Below, in pieces: positions 34,494 through 43,530 of a stretch of DNA of 64,000 nucleotides (positions are counted from its first letter, which is position 1; the number at the start of each line of letters is the position of its first letter). Source of the DNA: Geobacter sp. (GTDB taxonomy: Bacteria > Desulfobacterota > Desulfuromonadia > Geobacterales > Geobacteraceae); NCBI GenBank assembly GCA_003574885.1, contig PJFC01000006.1, positions 140,207 to 204,206 on the forward strand. Reading direction: 5' to 3'. A program made the position numbers and the translations under genes. The notes beneath the pieces are model-generated. The model searched no databases. It worked only from the letters and a program-made list of their open reading frames with translations, and was not told the DNA's origin.

Positions 34494-36116
34494 TCACAGG
34501 ATGAAATCGGTGGAAAGGAAGTTCGATTGTCGTTCCCGGACGATACGATCGATGAGGGCTTTGTTCATATCCACCTCCTTTGCCGCCACCATGGTCCTTA
34601 TGGAAAAGGCGCGCAGGGCGTCGGAAACGGAGAGGGTCCCGACTGCGGAATCCTTCCGGCCGGTGAAGGGAAATATATCGGGGCCGCGCTGGCACTGGCA
34701 GTTCAGGTTTACCCGGCAGACCTGGTTGACCAGCGGGTCGATGAGCCGGGCCAACTGCTCCGCGTCCTGTCCGAACAGACTCACCTGCTGGCCGTAATCG
34801 GACTCGACGATGTACCGTATCGGGGTTTCCAGGTCTTCGAAGGGAACAACCGGTATGACCGGACCGAACTGCTCCTCCCGGTAGAGGCGCATCCGCTCGT
34901 CAACCGGGTAGACAACGGCAGGGGAGAAGAAACTCTCCCTCACCGCCCCTCCTCCTTCGTTGACCACCCTGGCCCCCAGCTCAATGGCATCATCGACGAT
35001 GCCGGCCAGGTAAGCGGTCTTGTCCGGCTCCGGCAGAGGGGTCACCATCACCCCGGGCTCCCACGGCATCCCTCCCGTAAGGCCATTGACGGCCACAGCC
35101 AGGCGGGCAACGAACTCGTCGGCAATGGAGGCATGGACGAAGATGATTTTCAGGGCGGTACAGCGCTGGCCGTTGAACGACAGGCTCCCTGCGATGCACT
35201 CCTCTACTGTCAGTTCCAGGTCCGCATCGGGGAGGATGATGGCAGGATTTTTCGCCTCCAGCCCGAGCGCCAGCCTGAGCCGGTGGGGTTTGGGGTGAAC
35301 TTTCTGCAGGGCATCGGCAGCCCTGCTCGTGCCGATGAAGGCAAGTACGTCCACCCGGCCGTCGGCCATGAGCGGCGGTGTCACGGTCCGGCCGGCACCG
35401 TAGACCGTATTCACCACGCCGGGGGGGAATGCTTCCCGGAAGGCGTCCAGGAGCGGTTGAAACAGCAGCACGCCATGGCGGGGAGGCTTGAGGATGACCG
35501 TATTCCCCATGATGAGGGCCGGGATCAGGGTGGTGAAAGTCTCATTCAACGGGTAGTTGTACGGCCCCATGCAGAGCGCCACCCCCAGCGGGGCGCGGCG
35601 GACCTGGCCGACGATCCCCTGGGCGATGGTGAATCGGGAAGAGACCCGGTCCAGATCCTTGAGAGCATCGATGGTGTCCGTGATGTAGTCGATGGTCCGG
35701 TCGAACTCCTTCTCCGCATCCTTGAGGGTCTTGCCGATCTCCCACATGAGGAGTCGCACCACCTCGTCCCGCACCCCCTTCATCCGCCGGGCGAACTCCC
35801 GCACGCAGGAAATCCGCTCCGCCACTGACAGGGTCGGCCATGCGCCCCGCCCGCAGTCGTATGCCCGGGCCGCGGCATCCAGGGCGGTCAGCGACTCTTC
35901 CACGGTGAGGAGTGGAAACCGCCCGACCAGCTGCCGCTCACACCCTGAGGCTGTCCGGATACAGACTGGCGAACGGACCTCCTGGAACGGGCCTCCCCAC
36001 TGGCGCATCCGGCCATCGATCAGATAGTCAGTCTGCTCCAGCGGCTCATTCAGTCTGTAACGCTCCGGGATACTTTCAATCGTCGGAAAAAAACCTTCAT
36101 CGTTTGCCTGTTCCAT
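34494..36116 (-). CDS. gapN: NADP-dependent non-phosphorylating glyceraldehyde-3-phosphate dehydrogenase
   Basis: This is an aldehyde dehydrogenase superfamily member of 540 residues. It resembles the GapN branch, which oxidises glyceraldehyde 3-phosphate directly to 3-phosphoglycerate with NADP and yields NADPH without ATP. Visible motifs are [14 protein letters not shown] (GapN-like), the catalytic glutamate in G-L-E-A-K-N-P (about residue 287) and the catalytic cysteine in [10 protein letters not shown] (about residue 319). The N-terminal extension [12 protein letters not shown] is also GapN-like. Substrate choice is inferred; another aldehyde substrate is possible. Confidence 0.82.
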   Translation of the reverse strand: MEQANDEGFFPTIESIPERYRLNEPLEQTDYLIDGRMRQWGGPFQEVRSPVCIRTASGCERQLVGRFPLLTVEESLTALDAAARAYDCGRGAWPTLSVAERISCVREFARRMKGVRDEVVRLLMWEIGKTLKDAEKEFDRTIDYITDTIDALKDLDRVSSRFTIAQGIVGQVRRAPLGVALCMGPYNYPLNETFTTLIPALIMGNTVILKPPRHGVLLFQPLLDAFREAFPPGVVNTVYGAGRTVTPPLMADGRVDVLAFIGTSRAADALQKVHPKPHRLRLALGLEAKNPAIILPDADLELTVEECIAGSLSFNGQRCTALKIIFVHASIADEFVARLAVAVNGLTGGMPWEPGVMVTPLPEPDKTAYLAGIVDDAIELGARVVNEGGGAVRESFFSPAVVYPVDERMRLYREEQFGPVIPVVPFEDLETPIRYIVESDYGQQVSLFGQDAEQLARLIDPLVNQVCRVNLNCQCQRGPDIFPFTGRKDSAVGTLSVSDALRAFSIRTMVAAKEVDMNKALIDRIVRERQSNFLSTDFIL

Positions 36117-36252
36117 AACGCATCTCCTGTTGAGCTGTTCCGTGCCCCGCGCTTATGGCAAACTACGCACTACGAAAGATTTTTATGTTTGCGCAGGCCG
36201 CCCATCCATGTTACTCTTACTAAAATATTTTAGCGTCAATTAAACGGTCCCC

Positions 36253-36495
36253 ATGCACCTCGAATTTCACAAAATCGCCGAAGAAGAAATCCCCACCGTC
36301 ATCGCCGAATGCGATGCATGCGGCGGTGTCATCCAGATACCCGAACGCGACTTCCTCCTGAGCCGCCCCCTCGACTGCACCAGCTGTCACCACCAGCGCT
36401 ACCTCAGTTACCGAGAGTACGTCACCCTTGCCGACACCTTCGCCGCCCAGCTCCTCAACTTTGCCATCGCCCGCTGGGACCGAAGGAAGCAGTAA
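36253..36495 (+). CDS. Small zinc-ribbon-like protein of unknown function
   Basis: An 80-residue frame with two C-x-x-C pairs (A-E-C-D-A-C-G-G near residue 20 and D-C-T-S-C-H-H near residue 42) that suggest one zinc site. The rest is charged and soluble. I do not recognise a named family. It is transcribed away from gapN and toward the convergent antiporter gene. No strong ribosome binding site was noted (cggtcccc precedes the ATG), so the exact start is uncertain. Confidence 0.65.
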   Translation: MHLEFHKIAEEEIPTVIAECDACGGVIQIPERDFLLSRPLDCTSCHHQRYLSYREYVTLADTFAAQLLNFAIARWDRRKQ

Positions 36496-36543
36496 CAGCC
36501 TTTCCCATCCCCCCACTCTAATTGCCGTTCCCCGCAGAACAGT

Positions 36544-38508
36544 TCAGAAAAGTTTAGCCGCGGCTACCAGTTGCTCGGGAGTCCCCAGGAGAAGCACGAT
36601 ATCCCCTTCCTGAAAATGCCAGACGGGATCGGGATTGGGCACGATTTCCTCTCCCCGCTTGACCATGAGGATGGATGCTCCGGATTGTGTCCGCAAAACC
36701 CCGTCCCTGAGGCTCGTCCCGGCCAGCTTCGATCCCGGCTTTAACCGGAAGGTAGTGATCTCGGCCCCGGACAGGAAGCCGGCGATGCCGACAGCATGGC
36801 TGTGCCGGCGGCTCAAGGAGCGGAACATCTCGTAGGAGTCCTTCCGCATTTCGGCCACATGCTTTTCGATCTCATCGTGGGGGATCATGAAGCGGCGCAG
36901 CACGCGGGTAAGTATTTCCACGGCGGTTTCAAACTCCTCCGGAATGACCTCGTTGGCGCCAAGCTTGTAGAGCGGTTCCATCTCGGCAAGATATCTGGTC
37001 CTGACGATGATGTGGATGGCCGGGTTGAGCAGCCGCGCCAGGGACGCCACCCGTCGGCTCGCAGCGGCGTCGGAGATGGCGATCACCAGGATTCGGGCCT
37101 GTTCCACGCGGGTATGCTCCAGCACCTCCGGCCGGGTCGCGTCGCCGAAAACGATCTTCGTCCCCTTGCGGCGCTCACTGCTCACCGTGAACGGGTTCGT
37201 GTCGATAACCGCATGCCGGACCTTCATGTGCTGCAATACACGTGAAAGATTGCGGCCGTTTATGCCGAAACCGACGATGATCACGTGATCGGACAGGGAG
37301 AGCGGCCGCTCGCTCCCCGCCATTTTCCCCCTCCCCCGGCTCCAACGGTGGGGGATTATTTTATCCAGCCGGTCTGCCACCGGCACGGAAATCTTGAGAC
37401 AGAGCGGCGTCAGTGCCATAGTCGCAACGGATGCAGCAAGAAAGAGCTGGTAGGTGGTACCAGAGAGGATACCGTGCTTTACGCCTGCCTGGGCAAGGAG
37501 GAACGAAAATTCGCCGATCTGGGCAAGGGCAAGTCCCGACATCACGGCGACCCGCAGGGGAAGTCCCAGGGCCAGCACCGCACCGCCGGCAAAAAGGGCC
37601 TTGACCAGCATGATCAGGACGACGAGCCCCAGCACGATGGGCAACTGCCGGATCAGTATCTCCGGATCCAGAAGCATCCCGACCGAAATGAAGAACAGGC
37701 TCATAAAGGCTTCGCGAAACGGCATGATATCGCCGAGGGCCTGCTGGCTGTATTCGGACTCCGAAATGGCCAACCCTGCAATGAATGCACCGAGGGCAAG
37801 CGACAACCCCGCCAGGGAGGTGAGCCAGGCAGTGCCGAAGCCGATGAAGATGATGGTCAGGATGAAGAGATCGCGACTGCGGGTCGTCACCACCTTCCTC
37901 AACACCCATGGAACCAGGAAGCGGGCGCCGAAGTGGGCGGCGACCACCACAGTGGCGGCCTTGGCACAGACCACGAGTATTCCCGTCATGCCGCTGCCGC
38001 TGCCGGCAAGGGCAGGAGTAAGGAGCATGAGCGGCACGATGCAGAGATCCTGGAATATCAGTATCCCGAGGATGGTCTTGCCGTGGGGGGTATCCATCTC
38101 CCCTGCATCGACGAAGAGCTTGAGGAGGATGGCCGTGCTGGACAATGCCACCAGGAAGCCGGCGAAAATCGCTTCGCGGACCGGCATCCGGAAGATGACG
38201 GCGATCCCGGTCACCGCAAGGATGGTGAACCCGACCTGGAGACCGCCCCCCCAGATCACCAGTTGTTTTATCCGGGCCAGTTCCTTGAGCGAGAATTCGA
38301 TACCGATGGTGAAGAGGAGGAGTATGACGCCTACTTCGGCCAACTGCTCCACCTGATGGGTATCCCGGATAAGACCGAGTGCGGAGGGACCGGCCAGGAT
38401 GCCGGTCACCAGGAACCCGATCACCGAGGGGAAGGAAAACCAGCGGAAAAAGACCACCGTAACGATCGCCAGGCCGAACAGAATGACCAGGTCGAGCAAA
38501 ACTTCCAT
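36544..38508 (-). CDS. Monovalent cation:proton antiporter-2 (KefB/YbaL-like) with TrkA domains
   Basis: A CPA2-family transporter of 654 residues. About twelve membrane helices occupy residues 1-385. A Rossmann TrkA-N domain follows (V-I-I-V-G-F-G-I-N-G-R-N-L-S, about residue 410), then a TrkA-C domain at the end (E-I-T-T-F-R-L-K-P-G-S-K-L-A-G). Such proteins exchange potassium or sodium for protons and are gated by nucleotides or thiols at the cytoplasmic domain. No KefF/KefG-like partner is next to it. The closest known layout is YbaL/KefB, but substrate and gating ligand cannot be read from sequence. Confidence 0.88.
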   Translation of the reverse strand: MEVLLDLVILFGLAIVTVVFFRWFSFPSVIGFLVTGILAGPSALGLIRDTHQVEQLAEVGVILLLFTIGIEFSLKELARIKQLVIWGGGLQVGFTILAVTGIAVIFRMPVREAIFAGFLVALSSTAILLKLFVDAGEMDTPHGKTILGILIFQDLCIVPLMLLTPALAGSGSGMTGILVVCAKAATVVVAAHFGARFLVPWVLRKVVTTRSRDLFILTIIFIGFGTAWLTSLAGLSLALGAFIAGLAISESEYSQQALGDIMPFREAFMSLFFISVGMLLDPEILIRQLPIVLGLVVLIMLVKALFAGGAVLALGLPLRVAVMSGLALAQIGEFSFLLAQAGVKHGILSGTTYQLFLAASVATMALTPLCLKISVPVADRLDKIIPHRWSRGRGKMAGSERPLSLSDHVIIVGFGINGRNLSRVLQHMKVRHAVIDTNPFTVSSERRKGTKIVFGDATRPEVLEHTRVEQARILVIAISDAAASRRVASLARLLNPAIHIIVRTRYLAEMEPLYKLGANEVIPEEFETAVEILTRVLRRFMIPHDEIEKHVAEMRKDSYEMFRSLSRRHSHAVGIAGFLSGAEITTFRLKPGSKLAGTSLRDGVLRTQSGASILMVKRGEEIVPNPDPVWHFQEGDIVLLLGTPEQLVAAAKLF

Positions 38509-38646
38509 GAAAACCCCGCAAAATTGGCAGATAAAATAACAAGGTCTTACCGAAGCATGACAGGTGACTCTCAGGTGTCAAGCCGGTGAGAACGGCTCCC
38601 GGCCTTTGACTCTGCATATACATTGCAACCGGCAAACGGCATTTAC

Positions 38647-38756
38647 TCACGCAACAACGCAACGAACGCCACGAAATTCAAAAGTTTAACAGGGTGTTGA
38701 CCCAACCAATCCGGCAATGGTCTCCCAGGTTTTACGTCGCGTTCGTCGCGTGAACC
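38647..38756. repeat. Imperfect inverted repeat (CGCAACGAACGC type) in the antiporter-Smr gap
   Basis: TCACGCAACAACGCAACGAA (from 38647) faces the inverse of GTTCGTCGCGTGAAC (ending about 38756), separated by about 60 bp. It occupies most of the 327-bp gap (38509-38835) between two divergently transcribed genes. No gene was found there; both promoters should also lie in this gap, but none is clear. Confidence 0.6.
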
Positions 38757-38835
38757 GCTTTTCCAGGTTCAACTATGTATTCCCCACCGCAATGGTTGGA
38801 CAGCCTGCATGAAGATAGTATAAACTGCCCGCATC

Positions 38836-39150
38836 ATGAATGACAACGCATCGGATGAAATCGCCGTACAACTTCCCATCGATGGAGTGCTCGATCTCCA
38901 CACCTTCCGGCCGGCTGAGATGAAGGAACTGATCCCAGCCTACCTGGCCGAATGTCGCCGGCGGGGGATTCTGTCCGTGCGCATCGTCCATGGCAAGGGG
39001 ATCGGCAACCTGCGCCGCACGGTGCACGCCATCCTGGAAAAGCTGCCGGAGGTGACCGCCTTCCGGCTGGCCGGGCAGGAAGCGGGCGGCTGGGGGGCCA
39101 CCCTGGTGGAACTCCGGCCTTTTACCGCCGAGGAGCACCATGCCCCCTGA
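38836..39150 (+). CDS. Smr domain protein
   Basis: A stand-alone Smr (small MutS-related) domain of 104 residues. It shows the family motifs L-D-L-H-T-F-R-P-A-E near residue 18, R-I-V-H-G-K-G-I-G-N-L-R near residue 48 and the C-terminal G-G-W-G-A-T-L-V-E-L. Smr domains act as endonucleases or nucleic-acid binders; the L-D-L-H-T and H-G-K-G motifs form the likely active site. Its end overlaps the start of the MutY-like gene by 11 bp, which suggests coupled expression and a joint role in DNA or RNA maintenance. Confidence 0.88.
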   Translation: MNDNASDEIAVQLPIDGVLDLHTFRPAEMKELIPAYLAECRRRGILSVRIVHGKGIGNLRRTVHAILEKLPEVTAFRLAGQEAGGWGATLVELRPFTAEEHHAP

Positions 39151-39979
39151 ATCGGACTCTCTCAGGCTGACACCAGCCCAGGTCGCGGCATTCCGCACCC
39201 TCATCTACGACCACTACCACGCCAACCCGCGCCCCCTCCCCTGGCGGGACACCACCGATCCCTATGCCATCCTCGTCTCCGAAATCATGCTCCAGCAGAC
39301 CCAGGTGGACCGGGTCCGGGAGAAATACATCGCGTTCCTTGCAGCCTTCCCCGACCTCGCCACTCTGGCGGCGGCGCCACTGGCTGAAGTTCTTATCGCC
39401 TGGCAGGGGCTTGGCTACAACCGGCGCGCCATCGCCCTGCACCGCTGTGCCCAGACAGTAATGGCTGAACACGGTGGACGTCTCCCCACCGAGGTTGTCA
39501 CTCTGGAAGCGCTGCCGGGGATCGGTCCCTACACCGCCCGGGCCATTGCCTCCTTCGCCTTCCGCCAGCCGACGGTCTTCATCGAAACCAACATCAGGAC
39601 CGTCTTCATCCACCAGTTCTGCCACGACCGGCACGGCGTCCACGACCGGGAAATCCTCCCCCGGGTAGAGCAGACCCTCGACCGGGACAACCCCCGCGAC
39701 TGGTACTATGCCCTCATGGATTACGGTGTCATGCTGAAAAAGTCCCACCCCAACCCGGGTCGCCGAAGCGCCCACCACGTCCGCCAGACCCCCTTCAAGG
39801 GATCGAACAGAGAACTGAGGAGCCGCATTCTCAAACAGGTGCTGGCCGTCCCGGCGTGCTCCGCCGCCGAACTGGCCGCGATGCTCGGGGTGGAACCAGC
39901 GGCAGTGGAAAAGAACCTGATGCAACTGGCCAGGGAAGGATTCATCGTCGAACGGGACGGATGCCATTTCATAAGGTAA
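39140..39979 (+). CDS. MutY-like HhH-GPD DNA glycosylase lacking the iron-sulfur site and NUDIX domain
   Basis: A 279-residue protein of the endonuclease III/MutY superfamily. It keeps the MutY motif S-E-I-M-L-Q-Q-T-Q-V (catalytic glutamate about residue 46) and the helix-hairpin-helix L-P-G-I-G-P-Y-T-A-R-A-I. At the position of the catalytic aspartate (MutY D-G-N-V) it has F-I-E-T-N-I-R-T-V, so glutamate 149 replaces it. The four-cysteine FeS loop is absent and the C-terminal 70 residues look like a winged helix instead of the 8-oxoG-reading NUDIX domain. It may excise adenine or another base; substrate unknown. Overlaps the Smr gene. Confidence 0.82.
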   Translation: MPPESDSLRLTPAQVAAFRTLIYDHYHANPRPLPWRDTTDPYAILVSEIMLQQTQVDRVREKYIAFLAAFPDLATLAAAPLAEVLIAWQGLGYNRRAIALHRCAQTVMAEHGGRLPTEVVTLEALPGIGPYTARAIASFAFRQPTVFIETNIRTVFIHQFCHDRHGVHDREILPRVEQTLDRDNPRDWYYALMDYGVMLKKSHPNPGRRSAHHVRQTPFKGSNRELRSRILKQVLAVPACSAAELAAMLGVEPAAVEKNLMQLAREGFIVERDGCHFIR

Positions 39980-40045
39980 ACTGTACACAGACCCTCAACG
40001 CGAACAACCTGTTCACGGCAATCCCCCATTGAAGGAGGTACGCAT

Positions 40046-40822
40046 ATGGAACTGCAACCCACCCCACCCGATTCGTGGCCGACGGTACGTCACTACGGGA
40101 GGATTCTCCCCATCGCAGCGGTGGTGCTGGCCCTGATTGCCTCCATGACCCTGGTGGCTGCCGGCTTCGGTACCCGGCTCGGTTTCTGGCAATTCCGCAC
40201 CGGCTTTGCCATCCTGAAATACGGTGCCTACGGCGGTTTGCTCAGCACCATGCTGGCCCTGGTGGCAATGATTGTCGCATTCAGGGGGAAGCACCTGCCC
40301 GGCTTCGTCCTTTCCCTCATCGCCATGGCTATTGGGATTACTGTCTTTGGCCTCCCCTTCTCCTGGCAATCGACTGCCAAAAAAATGCCGCGTATCCACG
40401 ACATCACCACGGACATCGTCAATCCGCCACTCTTCGTCGCCATCCTCCCGCTCCGCGCCAACGCCACCAACCCTGCAGAGTACGGCGGTCCCGAGATTGC
40501 CGCCAAGCAGTTGGCCGCCTATCCCGACGTGAAGACCCTCGTCCTCAACGTGACGAGCGACCGGGCCTTTGCCCAGGCTCTCGATGCGGCGCACAGGCTG
40601 GGATGGCGGATCGTCGCCGCCATTCCCGCCGAAGGGAGGATCGAAGCGACAGACACCACCTTCTGGTTCGGCTTCACCGACGACGTCGTCGTCCGGATAA
40701 CCCCCGTCGGCAGCCGCTCCCTGGTGGACGTTCGTTCCGTCTCCCGGGTCGGCATCAGCGACGTGGGGACCAATGCCCGGCGCATACGGGTTTTTTTGAA
40801 GAAACTGGAGGGACGCAACTGA
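40046..40822 (+). CDS. DUF1499 membrane protein
   Basis: A 258-residue protein with three N-terminal membrane helices (about residues 19-40, 57-77 and 84-104). It ends in a soluble DUF1499 domain (about 150-255) with the characteristic W-R-I-V-A ... E-A-T-D-T-T-F-W-F-G-F-T-D-D and the D-V-R-S-V-S-R-V-G segment. The function of DUF1499 is not established. A good ribosome binding site (gaaggaggt) precedes the ATG. It is followed by a terminator shared with the convergent msrA. Confidence 0.88.
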   Translation: MELQPTPPDSWPTVRHYGRILPIAAVVLALIASMTLVAAGFGTRLGFWQFRTGFAILKYGAYGGLLSTMLALVAMIVAFRGKHLPGFVLSLIAMAIGITVFGLPFSWQSTAKKMPRIHDITTDIVNPPLFVAILPLRANATNPAEYGGPEIAAKQLAAYPDVKTLVLNVTSDRAFAQALDAAHRLGWRIVAAIPAEGRIEATDTTFWFGFTDDVVVRITPVGSRSLVDVRSVSRVGISDVGTNARRIRVFLKKLEGRN

Positions 40823-40942
40823 AAGGCCGCGTTGATTCGCAAATGGTTATTCACACATTTACGGACTTCCGTCGTTGTCTCGGGAGGGGAGGGAAAGCCC
40901 GAGCGGCGGGTGTCCAGAGCCAGCGAATCCATTACACGTAAT

Positions 40943-40979
40943 AAGGGGGGAGACGGTGACAAACCGCTTCCCCCCTTTT
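40943..40979 (+). terminator. Terminator between DUF1499 gene and msrA
   Basis: AAGGGGGGAGACGGT and ACCGCTTCCCCCCTT form a stem with one small bulge, and the plus strand continues TTTTC. It lies between convergent genes; the reverse strand has a weaker U-tract (TTATTA), so it may act in both directions. Confidence 0.72.
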
Positions 40980-41000
40980 CCATCGACCTCCTCACGAAAC

Positions 41001-41627
41001 TCAATGCCCCGCGGCACCACCCCACAGTTCCTTGAGCCGCCGGTCCCGGCCGCACCCCGCCCGGTAGTACCTGTAGCGGAGCGGATTCTTCTTGTAGTAG
41101 TGCTGGTGGTACTCCTCGGCCGGATAAAAGGTGGAGGCGGCGGTGATCTCCGTGACGATCGGCTCTCGAAACGGCTTGTTCCTCTCCAACGCCGCTTTCG
41201 AGGCAAGCGCCAGGCGACGCTGCTCCGCGCCGTGGTAGAAGATGGCGCTCCGGTACTGGTGCCCCACATCGCAGAACTGGCGGTCTGTGACGGTCGGGTC
41301 GATGTTGTGCCAGAAGACGTCGAGGAGTTTCTCGTAGGATATCCGGGCCGGATCGTACACCACCTGCACCGATTCGGCGTGACCGGTCCCGCCGGCGGAG
41401 GCCTCCTCGTAGGTGGGGTTCTTCTTCTGGCCGCCGGTGTAGCCGGAGGTGACCGAGATCACGCCGGGAAGTTCATCGAAGGGATGCTCCATGCACCAGA
41501 AACAGCCCCCCGCGAAGGTCGCCGTCTCCTGCTTCGATGCCGCCGCAAGTGCCGGGCCAACTGCAGTGGCAAGCGTCAGAACAAGACCCAGGACAATGTG
41601 TCGCACGATGTCGCTTTTCACTGGCAC
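41001..41627 (-). CDS. msrA: Peptide methionine sulfoxide reductase MsrA, exported
   Basis: MsrA reduces the S-form of methionine sulfoxide in proteins. The 208-residue product has an N-terminal signal sequence (about residues 1-28, G-L-V-L-T-L-A-T-A-V-G-P-A-L-A) that predicts a periplasmic enzyme. The catalytic motif G-G-C-F-W-C-M-E lies near residue 41, with later Y-E-E-A-S-A-G-G-T-G-H-A-E and Y-H-Q-H-Y-Y. A C-terminal cysteine (R-A-G-C-G) could resolve the disulfide. No msrB is adjacent. Periplasmic repair fits oxygen stress in an organism with many exposed redox proteins. Confidence 0.94.
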   Translation of the reverse strand: MPVKSDIVRHIVLGLVLTLATAVGPALAAASKQETATFAGGCFWCMEHPFDELPGVISVTSGYTGGQKKNPTYEEASAGGTGHAESVQVVYDPARISYEKLLDVFWHNIDPTVTDRQFCDVGHQYRSAIFYHGAEQRRLALASKAALERNKPFREPIVTEITAASTFYPAEEYHQHYYKKNPLRYRYYRAGCGRDRRLKELWGGAAGH

Positions 41628-41684
41628 ATACCCTCCCCAATAGAACTGCCTGCTGTGAGAAGGATAGCCCGAATACGTGCATTA

Positions 41685-42830
41685 TCAAGAACGAGGCGGC
41701 ATTTCCTCCATACGGCCGCCGGGGAGGAGCCGGTAGAGGTGGCCACGCCAGCGGACCCGGTTTCCCAGGAAAGCCAGCCCCCAGGTTACGAAGGCGAGCC
41801 CGTCCCGCACCGGCAGGAGCCAGAGCCAGCGGGGAAGGATGTTATCCCTGAGGAAGGCGCGGCTGTATATGGTCGTCACGGAGCAGCGGACCAGGTAGAG
41901 GAGTCCGGCGGCGGCAAGGCCGGCAGGAGCGCAGCCTGCAACGAAGAGGGCAAGGCAGGCCGCCGGAAACGGCTGGGTAATACCGGAGGCGAAGTAGCCG
42001 CCGGGACGGGAGACCCGCATGGTCCGGGCCCAGCGGAGCTGACGGGACAGGATGTTTGCCAGGCTTTCCCGGTGCATGACGCTCTCCACGCAGTAATCGG
42101 AAAGTGCCAGCCGCCAGCCGGCACGGTGCACCTTGTTACCCAGCTGGTAGTCGTCCGCCAGGTAGTCGACCAGCGCCCCGAACCCGCCGATGGACTCCAG
42201 TGCCTCCCGGCGCACCGCCATGGAGGCGCCGAGGGCGAAAGAGAGCCCCTCCAGCCTGAGAGCAACCATGACGTTGGGAACCATCTCGGCGGTGAACCCC
42301 ATCGCCTCGATGGCGCATGCCGTCCCTTCGAAGCGGGAGGTGCGGTAGAGGGAGGTGACGAGACCAATGCCGGGATCGGCGAAGGGGGCACATACCTCCC
42401 GCAGGTAGCGCGCCCCCACCCGGATATCGCTGTCACAGACAATAATAAGGTCGTGCTTCGCCTTCGGAAAGGCGTTCATCAGGTTGCAGACCTTGTAGTT
42501 GGGGCCGTAGATACGATCGTCGATCACGAGATCGATGTCGTGGGAAGGATAGGTCGACATCAGCTCCCGGATCACCTGAATAACGGGGTCGTTGTCCGAA
42601 GCGCAGGCGAAGACAATCTGATAACAGGGGTAATCCTGGCGACAGAAGGAGGCGAAATTCCCCAGGCTGTCGGCGTCCATCCCCTTCACCGGCTTCAGGA
42701 TGGTGACCGGCGGCGCATGGTCGGTAGCCTCACGGCGCCGGCCGAAGTACGCCCGCCCACACCAGAGCGCGATCAGGGCATAGGCCAGGGGGGGAAGGAT
42801 AATGAGAAATGGAAGCACGGAGCGGAGCAC
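41685..42830 (-). CDS. hpnI: HpnI-type glycosyltransferase (ceramide glucosyltransferase-like, GT21)
   Basis: A 381-residue membrane glycosyltransferase resembling ceramide glucosyltransferase. In hopanoid producers HpnI transfers N-acetylglucosamine to bacteriohopanetetrol. Visible are an N-terminal membrane helix, A-S-D-N-D-P (D1), V-C-D-S-D-I-R-V (D2), V-D-Y-L-A-D-D-Y-Q-L-G (D3) and the R-Q-L-R-W-A-R motif, then two C-terminal membrane segments. No other hpn gene lies in the window, so the hopanoid role is by homology only. Confidence 0.8.
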   Translation of the reverse strand: MLRSVLPFLIILPPLAYALIALWCGRAYFGRRREATDHAPPVTILKPVKGMDADSLGNFASFCRQDYPCYQIVFACASDNDPVIQVIRELMSTYPSHDIDLVIDDRIYGPNYKVCNLMNAFPKAKHDLIIVCDSDIRVGARYLREVCAPFADPGIGLVTSLYRTSRFEGTACAIEAMGFTAEMVPNVMVALRLEGLSFALGASMAVRREALESIGGFGALVDYLADDYQLGNKVHRAGWRLALSDYCVESVMHRESLANILSRQLRWARTMRVSRPGGYFASGITQPFPAACLALFVAGCAPAGLAAAGLLYLVRCSVTTIYSRAFLRDNILPRWLWLLPVRDGLAFVTWGLAFLGNRVRWRGHLYRLLPGGRMEEMPPRS

Positions 42831-42928
42831 GGCAGATCCCGGTGTTGGTTTGTTTTTCAGGTCGGATCGATTCTGAAGGGGATACTACGACAGGGATGAT
42901 GACCATGTAAAGCAATTTGCGGTAGGCT

Positions 42929-43528
42929 CTATCGGTGGTCTCCCCGCGACTGGCGGGTTCTCTGCACCATCAGGCGGAAGAGTTCTTCCAGCCCCGACTG
43001 GACGGCGGGAGATTCTATGACCCCGAGCGCCCTGGCAATGGCTTCGAACGTCGCCAGCCCGTCGGGATGGTTTTCCCGGCGAAGTCCCCATTCGGTCGGT
43101 TCCCCCTGGGGAAGTCGGACCATCTTGGCATGGTCGAGACCGGGAAGCCGGCGCCCCATTCTGGAAGCCTGACGCCAGGTGCCATCGGGCACCACCAGGG
43201 TGACAGGACGGTCATCCCGATCAAGCAAACGCCTGCTGAGGACGGGGACATCCTCGCCGGGGAAGAGGAGGAGCGTCCTTCGTTCGGGAATATCGAGATC
43301 GCTGAAATCGAGGGGGCGGTCAGGATAACCGTGAATGCGCAACTCGCTGTTCGGGAGCGCTTCGAGAGCCAGCGGGCCGGTTGCCGTGGTTTTTATCCAT
43401 TCACGATGATGCATCACGAGGACAATCCGGGTGGGCAGATCATACCGGGGAATCGACGGACAGACACAAAGGTCATTAAGCATCCGGCAGCGGGAACAGC
43501 GTTCACTTCTTTTTGATCGTGTACCCAT
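42929..43528 (-). CDS. DTW domain protein (tRNA-uridine aminocarboxypropyltransferase-like)
   Basis: A 199-residue TapT/YfiP-like protein. Members transfer the 3-amino-3-carboxypropyl group of SAM to uridine in tRNA (acp3U). The start is ATG 43528 (M-G-T-R-S-K-R-S-E-R), two bases after the rhomboid-like gene stop; the frame is open far upstream but lies across that gene. It has the N-terminal cysteine cluster C-S-R-C ... C-V-C, the namesake P-D-G-T-W-R-Q-A, and E-N-H-P-D-G-L-A-T-F-E-A. Position (47 vs 34) specificity cannot be told. Confidence 0.87.
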   Translation of the reverse strand: MGTRSKRSERCSRCRMLNDLCVCPSIPRYDLPTRIVLVMHHREWIKTTATGPLALEALPNSELRIHGYPDRPLDFSDLDIPERRTLLLFPGEDVPVLSRRLLDRDDRPVTLVVPDGTWRQASRMGRRLPGLDHAKMVRLPQGEPTEWGLRRENHPDGLATFEAIARALGVIESPAVQSGLEELFRLMVQRTRQSRGDHR

Positions 43529-43530
43529 CC

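Noticed and set aside
34446..35828. 460-codon plus-strand frame opposite gapN
   Set aside because: Antisense to a clear aldehyde dehydrogenase with full catalytic motifs; composition is that of a shadow frame in GC-rich DNA.
25757..36120. A mobile element carrying argC, asd and leuB
   Set aside because: No transposase, integrase or tRNA-end duplication was found; the gene order is ordinary for the group and only short intergenic repeats are present.
37361..38662. 433-codon minus-strand frame overlapping the antiporter gene
   Set aside because: Same strand but another frame; it lacks membrane or domain patterns, while the 654-residue antiporter is convincing.
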